The position numbers and the translations under genes are program-made. DNA of 8,608 nt from positions 1 to 8,608 of the forward strand of contig JBBRMF010000226.1 in NCBI GenBank assembly GCA_038230975.1, read 5' to 3'. Below the pieces are notes generated by a model, which was not told where the DNA came from, did not search any database, and saw only the letters and a program-made list of their open reading frames with translations. The DNA is from JANXVV01 sp038230975 (GTDB taxonomy: Bacteria; Planctomycetota; Phycisphaerae; Tepidisphaerales; Tepidisphaeraceae). Below, piece by piece: positions 1-5,855 of the stretch (positions within the stretch are counted from its first letter, which is position 1; each line of letters begins with the position of its first letter).

Positions 1-66
1 AAGCTTGCAATGCGCCTATCGCCAACGAAAATTGAAACGCAGGCAATTCGCTTGTTTAAGGACTAG
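1..66 (+). CDS. Partial: 3' end of an unidentified upstream gene
   Basis: Reading from the first base, 21 sense codons run to a TAG at 64-66. The peptide starts KLAMRLSPTK and ends AIRLFKD, which looks like an amphipathic C-terminal helix. I do not recognise the protein. The same peptide and stop are encoded by the inverted copy at 8450-8517 on the minus strand, where the open frame extends further upstream, with the acidic sequence SEEIQNESEVEQAF before the shared part. This supports a real coding end that is present twice, or one that was copied by an artefact. With only 21 codons, chance cannot be excluded. Confidence 0.35.
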   Translation, partial: KLAMRLSPTKIETQAIRLFKD

Positions 67-68
67 TG
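1..68 (+). repeat. Left arm of a 68-bp perfect inverted repeat
   Basis: Every base of 1-68 matches the reverse complement of 8450-8517. The match stops at 68/69, just inside the first base after the palindrome ACTAGT (62-67). It cannot be followed left of base 1, so 68 bp is a minimum length. The arm begins with AAGCTT. It covers the C-terminal codons and stop of the putative upstream gene. No transposase and no short target duplication are visible. Confidence 0.95.
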
Positions 69-131
69 CATTTTTCAGTTTGGTGTATCGCCGGATCAGA
101 TATTTGCCGAGTGTAGGGTTGGTGTAGAAGC

Positions 132-149
132 CAATATCGGACGATATTG
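132..149. promoter_or_regulatory. 18-bp palindrome upstream of xseA
   Basis: CAATATCG and CGATATTG form a perfect dyad with 8-bp arms and a 2-bp spacer (GA). It sits 60-77 bp upstream of the xseA start in non-coding DNA. The size and symmetry fit a binding site for a dimeric regulator. It is AT-rich in the arms and has no T-tract, so it is not a typical intrinsic terminator. The regulator is unknown. Confidence 0.45.
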
Positions 150-171
150 ACGTCTTGCCCATGCGACGTCA
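148..171. promoter_or_regulatory. TGACGTC-N10-GACGTCA inverted repeat upstream of xseA
   Basis: Arms TGACGTC (148-154) and GACGTCA (165-171) are exact reverse complements around a 10-nt loop. Each arm contains the palindrome GACGTC, so the site also reads as two direct half-sites 16 bp apart. It abuts the 132-149 palindrome and overlaps a weak -35-like TTGACG (147-152). It may be a second operator or a transcript hairpin. No function can be assigned. Confidence 0.35.
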
Positions 172-195
172 TTAAAAATTCCTGACACAATCGGG

Positions 196-201
196 TATAC
201 T
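196..201 (+). promoter_or_regulatory. xseA: Possible -10 element of xseA
   Basis: TATACT ends 7 nt before the ATG at 209. If it is a sigma-70-type -10 box, transcription would start at or next to the A of the start codon, giving a leaderless mRNA. No Shine-Dalgarno sequence precedes that ATG, which agrees with this. However, there is no good -35 box at the expected distance, so the call is weak. Confidence 0.25.
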
Positions 202-208
202 CGATCTC

Positions 209-1789
209 ATGAGCGGAGCCGGTTTTTTTGATTTTCAAGAGCGAATGGCGCGGCGAAGTGCGAAGCCCGCAGGTGGCACAAAGCCGGTAGACGATGTCGA
301 AGCACTGAGCGTCACCCAGTTGACGGCCAGGATCGATCGGGCGATCAAAGCCGGTTTCCCCAAATCCGTTCTCGTCAAGGGTGAGGTGAGTAACTACAAA
401 GCTCACGCGGCCTCCGGACACAGTTATTTTACACTGAAAGACGCGGGCGCGAGCATCAGTTGCGTCATGTGGCGAAGCGACGCTGTTCGCTTGAAATTCC
501 AACCCACCGACGGGATGGAACTGCTCGCCACCGGCACGGTGTCGGTCTATCCGCAACAGGGGAAATATCAGCTATATGTGTCGACGTTGCATCCGCTGGG
601 ACAAGGTGCGTTGGAACTGGCCTTTCAGCAACTCAAGGCAAAATTAGAAGCCGAGGGATTGTTTAATCCCGCTCGCAAAAAACCGTTGCCGCTTTATCCG
701 ATGCGGATCGTGCTGATGACCAGCACCGCCACCGCTGCTCTGCAGGACATGCTCAAAGTTCTACGGCGATTCCCCTGGCTCAAGCTCTTTGTCTATCACG
801 TTCCCGTGCAGGGTGACGGCTCGGCGGCAAAAATCGCCGCCGCCATCCAGCACCTCAATCGGCGCGCTTCTCAATTACAGGGGATCGACGTCATCCTGCT
901 CGGTCGCGGCGGGGGATCACTGGAGGATCTTTGGGAGTTCAACGAGGAAATAGTCACCCGGGCGATTGTCGCTTCAAAAATCCCGATCGTGACGGGTATC
1001 GGTCATGAGATCGACACCTCCATCGCCGATCTGGCGGCTGATTATCACGCGCATACTCCCACCGAAGCCGCGCAAATCATCATCCAGCAATGGAAGAATG
1101 CCACCGATTTGCTGGATGTTTCGACCCTCCGTTTGCGGCGCGCCATGCGGACGATGATCGCCACGGCTCAGCAGCAACTCACTGAAGTGCAACGACACGA
1201 AATGTTCCGCCGGCCGTTGGATCGTATCAATCAACTTCGACAGTTGCTTGATGATCGACAACGGGCGATGGCCTTCAAGATCGGTCAACGCCTGCGAATC
1301 AATCAGAGGCAGATCGCCGAATTAAGCGATCGGCTCGAAGAGCATCGCCCAAAATTCCTGATCAGCCGACATCGTCAAAAACTGGATCGTCTGGAAACTG
1401 AATTGACTGATCTTGCACGCGACCGGCTGCGATCCATTCGAGATCGCTTGCAAGATTTGATCGCGCGATTGGCCGAGCGTCATCCCAAACATCAGATTCA
1501 ACTCGCCGCCCAGCAACTGAACACATTGCAGTCCAGTTTGCAGCGGGCAATCACTTCTGAATTAAAGCGGCAGGGGATGCAGTTGCAAAATTTTGACGCC
1601 CAACTGCGTGCCCTCGGCCCGGAACATGTTCTATCGCGCGGGTATAGCCTGACGACGCTTAAAAAGAGCGGCGCGGTGATCCGCCGGGCCTCCCAATTGA
1701 AGCCCGGTGATAAGCTGGTGACGCGCCTCAGCGAAGGGGCGGTCGAATCCATCGTCGAAGATTCAAATCAATTACCCCTGTTTGAATAG
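209..1789 (+). CDS. xseA: Exodeoxyribonuclease VII large subunit
   Basis: Catalytic subunit of exonuclease VII, a cytoplasmic enzyme that degrades single-stranded DNA from both ends and acts in repair. The 526 residues show an N-terminal OB fold (about 33-128, with VLVKGEVSNYKAHASGHSYF-like core and SCVMW) followed by the catalytic domain. Residues expected from the E. coli enzyme are present: D180, R233 in GRGGGSLEDLWEFNEE, and H266 and D269 in GHEIDTSIAD. The usual TGAA turn before the catalytic Asp is altered (TSTATAALQD, 171-180). A long charged coiled coil follows (about 295-465), then a C-terminal segment with LSRGYSLTT (485-493) as in the family. It is longer than the E. coli protein because of an N-terminal extension of about 30 residues. 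The ATG at 209 has no Shine-Dalgarno; ATG 245 is an alternative. No xseB follows. Confidence 0.96.
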   Translation: MSGAGFFDFQERMARRSAKPAGGTKPVDDVEALSVTQLTARIDRAIKAGFPKSVLVKGEVSNYKAHAASGHSYFTLKDAGASISCVMWRSDAVRLKFQPTDGMELLATGTVSVYPQQGKYQLYVSTLHPLGQGALELAFQQLKAKLEAEGLFNPARKKPLPLYPMRIVLMTSTATAALQDMLKVLRRFPWLKLFVYHVPVQGDGSAAKIAAAIQHLNRRASQLQGIDVILLGRGGGSLEDLWEFNEEIVTRAIVASKIPIVTGIGHEIDTSIADLAADYHAHTPTEAAQIIIQQWKNATDLLDVSTLRLRRAMRTMIATAQQQLTEVQRHEMFRRPLDRINQLRQLLDDRQRAMAFKIGQRLRINQRQIAELSDRLEEHRPKFLISRHRQKLDRLETELTDLARDRLRSIRDRLQDLIARLAERHPKHQIQLAAQQLNTLQSSLQRAITSELKRQGMQLQNFDAQLRALGPEHVLSRGYSLTTLKKSGAVIRRASQLKPGDKLVTRLSEGAVESIVEDSNQLPLFE

Positions 1790-1852
1790 TAGTGGAAGGT
1801 AAATCCAATTTTGCGTTACTTGAGTTCTTCGGGCGTCCGTTTCTTCTCCAAC

Positions 1853-1857
1853 AGGAA
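1853..1857 (+). promoter_or_regulatory. Ribosome binding site of the sigma-factor gene
   Basis: AGGAA lies 5 nt before the ATG at 1863 and supports that start. The 73-bp gap after xseA holds no clear terminator, so read-through transcription from xseA is possible. Confidence 0.55.
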
Positions 1858-1862
1858 GTCGC

Positions 1863-3257
1863 ATGGAGCAGAAGACTATTTCAAACATTCCGACCGTTGA
1901 TGATCAAACGCTGCTGAAGCGCTACACCGCCAAAGAGCCGGGCGCGAACGATGCGTTTGCTCACCTGGTCAAAAAATACATCAATCTTGTCTATACCGCG
2001 TCCGCGCGGCAAGTACACGACAAGCACCTTGCGGAAGATGTGACACAAGCGGTTTTCATCATCCTGGCCCGCAAGGCCGCGACACTTGAACCGAACGTCG
2101 TGCTTTCCGGCTGGCTTCTCAACGCCACCCGCTTCGCCGCGCGCGACGCACTCAAATCCGTGAACCGCCGACAAAAACACGAACGCAATGCGGCCGAACA
2201 AAAGGCGGCGCAAATGAAACGCGATATGACCACTGCTTCGCCCACTTCTTCATTGAAAGATCCGGAACTGGAAAAGCATCTGGACGGGGCCATTGCAAAA
2301 CTCGGGCCGGTTGGCCGCGATGCAGTGGCGTTGCGATTTTTCGATCGGCGAAGCTTTCTGGATGTGGGCCAACACCTCGGAATTAGTGAGCAAGCCGCCA
2401 AACAGCGCGTCTTTCGAGCGTTGGAAAAACTCCGCAAGTTGCTGGGCCGCCGAGGTGTGAATCTTTCTGTCGAGACGCTTGGAACCGCCATCGCCGCCAG
2501 TGCCGCCGGTTCCGCACCGCAGCATTTGGCGCAGACACTGATCACCTCCGCAGCCACCGGATCAGCCGCCGCAACGTCCACCGCCATCGCCAAAGGTGCG
2601 ATGGCCGTCATGGCCTGGACCAAAGCAAAAATCGCCGCCGTCGCGCTTGTCGCGATCACGATGGGGACGGGTGCGGGAATCGTCGTCCATCATTTTTGGA
2701 TCGGCCGCTCCCGCGAGGAAGTGGTTGACCTTACGCCGCGGAATCTGCAAATGGCTCCTCCGGTTTTCGGTGTGAGAATGCCGCCGCTCCAGCCCCTGCA
2801 GCAGCCTCAATCCGTGTTCGGTTTTTCCAACGATGGACCGATCCACGGCATCGTCGTCGGAACGGATGGCAAACCGATTCAGGGCGCGGAAGTCATGGTC
2901 ACCACCGTATCGCGCCCGCTCTCCGTGTATGGTCCGGCCGCGCCGGATATGCCGTCCATTCGAACCGGGGCCGATGGCTCATTCGACGCACCGTCCGGCA
3001 ATCAGCCCTTGGCGATCATCGTGCGTACCGCCGATGGAGTCGGGCAGGCGCTGGTCAGTAACCTTAAAAACAATCCAAAGATCGTCCTTCATCCGTGGGG
3101 CAGGTTGGAAGGCACGATGCGCGCCGGAAATCGCGTGCTCGCCAATACCCCCGTTCGACTATTTCGTGCCAATCTCAACGTCGCCTGGCAAAACTGGCAC
3201 ATCATGCACGATCGCGAAGCACGCACCGATGCAAAAGGGCATTTCGTATTTGAATAA
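1863..3257 (+). CDS. ECF-like sigma factor with membrane segment and sandwich domains, cut by an in-frame TAA
   Basis: Directs RNA polymerase to a set of promoters. Region 2 spans about 17-108 (core AEDVTQAVFIILARKA at 57-72, then LSGWLLNATRFAARDALK) and region 4 about 137-199, with a helix-turn-helix ISEQAAKQRVFRALEKL (174-190). An Ala/Ser/Thr-rich linker leads to one membrane segment (about 257-280, starting KIAAVALVAITMGTGAG), so the rest is probably outside the cytoplasm. A carboxypeptidase-regulatory-like sandwich follows (326-395, IHGIVVGTDGKPIQGAEV...TGADGSF), then a second one (about 412 onward) ending at ARTDAKGHFVFE where TAA interrupts it. The frame continues without shift into 3258-4793. 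Sigma factors with such tails are typical of Planctomycetota and Verrucomicrobiota. The sigma part is intact, so a functional tethered regulator is still possible. Its target genes are unknown; the adjacent pseudopilin is a candidate. Confidence 0.88.
   Translation: MEQKTISNIPTVDDQTLLKRYTAKEPGANDAFAHLVKKYINLVYTASARQVHDKHLAEDVTQAVFIILARKAATLEPNVVLSGWLLNATRFAARDALKSVNRRQKHERNAAEQKAAQMKRDMTTASPTSSLKDPELEKHLDGAIAKLGPVGRDAVALRFFDRRSFLDVGQHLGISEQAAKQRVFRALEKLRKLLGRRGVNLSVETLGTAIAASAAGSAPQHLAQTLITSAATGSAAATSTAIAKGAMAVMAWTKAKIAAVALVAITMGTGAGIVVHHFWIGRSREEVVDLTPRNLQMAPPVFGVRMPPLQPLQQPQSVFGFSNDGPIHGIVVGTDGKPIQGAEVMVTTVSRPLSVYGPAAPDMPSIRTGADGSFDAPSGNQPLAIIVRTADGVGQALVSNLKNNPKIVLHPWGRLEGTMRAGNRVLANTPVRLFRANLNVAWQNWHIMHDREARTDAKGHFVFE
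3255..3257 (+). other. In-frame TAA interrupting the sigma/sandwich reading frame
   Basis: The frame starting at 1863 meets TAA at codon 465 and then stays open for 511 more codons to 4793 with no shift. The residues around it (FVFE, stop, LIPGP) match the F.F..L.PG closing strand of carboxypeptidase-regulatory-like sandwiches, so the stop falls inside one folded unit. A single base change would restore sense. A sequencing error, a recent nonsense mutation or read-through would all give this picture. Confidence 0.9.
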
Positions 3258-4793
3258 TTGATTCCGGGCCCCATCTTGATCGGTCCTGCTCCAAGTCAAT
3301 TCACCGAACGAAGCCACAACTACTTCGCCAATCTGGTCGATGGAAAGACGACAACGTTCGATATCGGCGGGCGCGGAACGACCGTCAAAGGCCACATCAC
3401 CGAACCGCTCCGCAACTACTCCATTCACGAGGCGATTCTCTCAGCCATCCCGCCGGATTCTCCGACCGTCATGAATAACCTTCCCGAACCTTTACGCGCC
3501 GCGATGACCCGCTTTTGGGAAGCGAGCATGACCGAATGGCAGAAAAACGCGCAACCCTATTATGTCCAAATCGAACCCAACGGGGATTTTCATTTCGACG
3601 ATGTCGCGCAGGGGCTATATGCGTTGCAACTCAATCTCGGCGTTACAGAACGCGGCAGCCGATTCGTCGAAAGTGCCGCATTCGCAACGCAAAATTTCAA
3701 CGTTTCCGAAACCGGTGATCCATCCAGCCAACTGCCAAAGGATCTTGGCCCGATTCAAATGACCCACATCAAGCGTTTGAAAATCGGGGAGTTGGTTCCC
3801 GACATCAAAGGTCTCAATTCCGATCAGACCGAACTGACGCTCTCGAATCTACGCGGAAAATATGTTCTCTTGAATTTGTGGTATCCGCGCGATCTGAGCA
3901 CGAATTGGGAGTTGGCCCTCGCCCCGGTCTTTGATCGTTTTGGCAGCGACAAACGCCTGGCGATTCTGGAAGTCGATCGACTCAATGAAAAAGAGGCCTT
4001 TGAGGGCACCGCCAAAAGTCCTTCTCCCGCGCGGCTTCGAATCAATTCCGCAAAGATTCCAGACGAATACAATGCGGCACCCTCGCGCATTTTCCTCATC
4101 GATCCCGACGGCAAACTACTTGCGAAAAATTTCGAAGCCTCTCAGCTCTATTCGCAACTGGATTCATTGCTCACCGCGACAACCTCCTCCGATGCGCGCG
4201 TCCGTGTTGAAAAAGTCGCCCCGGCCAGGAATGGCGTCATCGGTACATTCAGATCCATTCCCAAGCCGCATCGCACGGAGGCAGCCATGTTCAGGATAGT
4301 CGATGGAAGTCTGATGAAAGGCAGTGGCGCGCTCACCTGTCTAACCGATGGTCTCATGCCCAACTCAGACGATGCCCCGACACAAAGCGTCTACTTTGAT
4401 CCGGGCACTCTCGAAGGCCGCCTTGGAATGGACCTTGGCTCGGTTACACCGATTGCACAGATCAACACCTACTCGCGCCATAAAAGCACGCGATCGCCGC
4501 AGGTTTATCTTGTGTATGGAAGTGATGGCAGCTCTACATCGTTCGACCTGAATCCGAAGATTGGTCGCGATCCACTCTCCTGCGGCTGGTCGCTCATCGC
4601 CTCGATAGATACGCGCTCGAGTTCTGAAAAACCGGGTGGCCAGGTCGGTGTCAGTATCGGTGATTCCACCAACCCGCTCGGAAAATATCGCCATTTGCTG
4701 TTTGTCACATTCGTCACCGAGATGCAGGATCTCTGGGGACATACCTTCTACGGCGAAATGGATGTCGTTCGGCAAAACCAGTCGGCGGATTGA
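3258..4793 (+). CDS. Downstream half of the interrupted sigma-factor fusion: thioredoxin-like and discoidin-like domains
   Basis: In the same frame as 1863-3257 and probably the C-terminal half of one protein of 976 residues. The first codon after the stop is TTG with no Shine-Dalgarno; the first ATG is at 3471, so independent translation is doubtful. It begins with the end of a sandwich domain and a linker region. From 3772 to 4187 there is an AhpC/TlpA-like thioredoxin fold (IGELVPDIKGL...LSNLRGKYVLLNLWYPRDLS...PSRIFLIDPDGKLLAKNF). The redox CxxC site is absent: WYPRDLS stands where W-C-x-x-C is expected. From about 4291 to 4770 a beta-rich discoidin-like module follows (LGMDLGSVTPIAQINTYS, PQVYLVYGSDG, GGQVGVSI, TFYGEMDVV), of the kind found in planctomycete and verrucomicrobial extracellular proteins. 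Likely a non-enzymatic sensing or binding module. It could instead be pseudogene sequence. Confidence 0.75.
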   Translation: MIPGPILIGPAPSQFTERSHNYFANLVDGKTTTFDIGGRGTTVKGHITEPLRNYSIHEAILSAIPPDSPTVMNNLPEPLRAAMTRFWEASMTEWQKNAQPYYVQIEPNGDFHFDDVAQGLYALQLNLGVTERGSRFVESAAFATQNFNVSETGDPSSQLPKDLGPIQMTHIKRLKIGELVPDIKGLNSDQTELTLSNLRGKYVLLNLWYPRDLSTNWELALAPVFDRFGSDKRLAILEVDRLNEKEAFEGTAKSPSPARLRINSAKIPDEYNAAPSRIFLIDPDGKLLAKNFEASQLYSQLDSLLTATTSSDARVRVEKVAPARNGVIGTFRSIPKPHRTEAAMFRIVDGSLMKGSGALTCLTDGLMPNSDDAPTQSVYFDPGTLEGRLGMDLGSVTPIAQINTYSRHKSTRSPQVYLVYGSDGSSTSFDLNPKIGRDPLSCGWSLIASIDTRSSSEKPGGQVGVSIGDSTNPLGKYRHLLFVTFVTEMQDLWGHTFYGEMDVVRQNQSAD

Positions 4794-4796
4794 CGC

Positions 4797-4800
4797 GGAG
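4797..4800 (+). promoter_or_regulatory. Ribosome binding site of the forward pseudopilin
   Basis: GGAG, preceded by GC, lies 5 nt before ATG 4806 and 3 nt after the TGA of the preceding frame. It favours the long form of the leader and translational coupling. The inner ATGs at 4836, 4896 and 4914 have no comparable site. Confidence 0.5.
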
Positions 4801-4805
4801 ATCAC

Positions 4806-5807
4806 ATGCCCGATTCAAATCATAAAACTCTCTCCATGTGCCCTGGCTATGCGGGCCGATTTTCCTTCTTATCGACGCAGAAAAAATGCGTGGTTATGGC
4901 ACCCGAAACGTCAATGTCTTCGGATCAGCGCAAGGCTTCCGTGCGCCGCTCGTCAGCCGCCGGGTTTACACTCGTCGAGCTGTTAGTCGTGATTGGTATT
5001 ATCGCACTACTCATTGCACTGCTTATGCCCGCACTGGCCAAAGCCAATGAACAGGCACGCCAGGTCAAATGTCTCGCCTCGCTTCACGCAATAGGGCACG
5101 CCGCTCAAATGCACGTCAACGATCACAAGGGCTATTTGCCGCTCGCCGGTTGGCATTGGAATGTCGCCGGTGGGGTCGTCAACCCGGAAGGTCTGGACGA
5201 TATTGCCGAATCAAAATACGACTATTACATGGATAACGGCACCAAACGCCCCGTGCCGATCACCGCGGCACTTGCCCAATACCTCGGGCCGGTGCTTCGA
5301 TCCGACAGCCGCGAGGGAATCGAATCCGATCTGCAATCACCGGCCGTGCGAAAGCTGTTCCACTGTCCAAGTCAGGAAGTCGAACTATGGGGCTGGACCG
5401 AACGTGGTGACGGCCCGGGTGGGGAGTGGATGTCCCCGCCGGAATGCTCGAGCTACATTTTCAATGAGGCCATTCTCGGTCGGCGCGACGGCGGCAAAAT
5501 CAAACGCTGCCCGGTGGGATTGATCACCAAAGTGGGAAGCGCATCGCAAGTGTTTTTTGCCATGGATGGCCGCACCCGCGATCAGGCCTATGACCGCTGC
5601 TATCTCGCGTTTGACTACGGCACGAATGATTCTATGTACGACTTTGATATCAATATGAAGAACGGAACGCTCGGCAAAGAAATTCTCGATTACTGGCGAC
5701 ACGGTACGCGCGCAAATGTGCTCTTTGTCGACTGGCATGTGGAAACCATCCCGATGTCATCCGATGGCTTGAAACGCATCGGTGTTTCCAAGGGCGTTTA
5801 TCCGTGA
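4806..5807 (+). CDS. Type II secretion/pseudopilin-like protein with prepilin N-terminus
   Basis: A protein with the class III prepilin signal AAG|FTLVELLVVIGIIALLIALLMPAL: cleavage after G53, F54 as the new N-terminus, Glu at mature position 5 (E58). It would be processed and methylated by prepilin peptidase, held by its N-terminal helix and possibly assembled into a pseudopilus. After the helix come KANEQARQVKCLASLHAIG and a globular domain rich in Trp, Gly and Cys. Near the C-terminus RHGTRANVLFVDWHVE (298-313) is the H-X9-DG-type motif of planctomycete DUF1559-like pseudopilins, with Trp (W310) in place of Gly. The leader is unusually long (53 residues) if ATG 4806 is used; ATG 4896 or 4914 would give 23 or 17. 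The gene starts 12 nt after the preceding stop, so it is probably in one operon. The exact substrate or machine is unknown. Confidence 0.85.
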   Translation: MPDSNHKTLSMCPGYAGRFSFLSTQKKCVVMAPETSMSSDQRKASVRRSSAAGFTLVELLVVIGIIALLIALLMPALAKANEQARQVKCLASLHAIGHAAQMHVNDHKGYLPLAGWHWNVAGGVVNPEGLDDIAESKYDYYMDNGTKRPVPITAALAQYLGPVLRSDSREGIESDLQSPAVRKLFHCPSQEVELWGWTERGDGPGGEWMSPPECSSYIFNEAILGRRDGGKIKRCPVGLITKVGSASQVFFAMDGRTRDQAYDRCYLAFDYGTNDSMYDFDINMKNGTLGKEILDYWRHGTRANVLFVDWHVETIPMSSDGLKRIGVSKGVYP

Positions 5808-5855
5808 TCGACAAGCTGCATCCATCGGCCCAGAAAATTTCTTCGGAACCCATTC

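Noticed and set aside
56..556. 166-codon minus-strand ORF over the xseA start
   Set aside because: It overlaps about 350 bp of well-supported xseA coding sequence, has no recognisable domain, and its 3' end runs into the inverted repeat; a shadow frame.
1816..1860. Minus-strand peptide DFLLEKKRTPEELK followed by a stop
   Set aside because: Looks coding-like, but the frame is closed by a stop a few codons upstream and there is no start; too short to support a gene remnant.
1991..2659. 222-codon minus-strand ORF opposite the sigma factor
   Set aside because: Ala/Ser/Arg-rich composition typical of the antisense of a GC-rich gene; the opposite strand has clear sigma regions 2 and 4.
3255..3300. 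Programmed recoding at the TAA
   Set aside because: No convincing downstream hairpin, slippery site or special context was found by eye, and TAA is normally not read through; kept only as a minor alternative.
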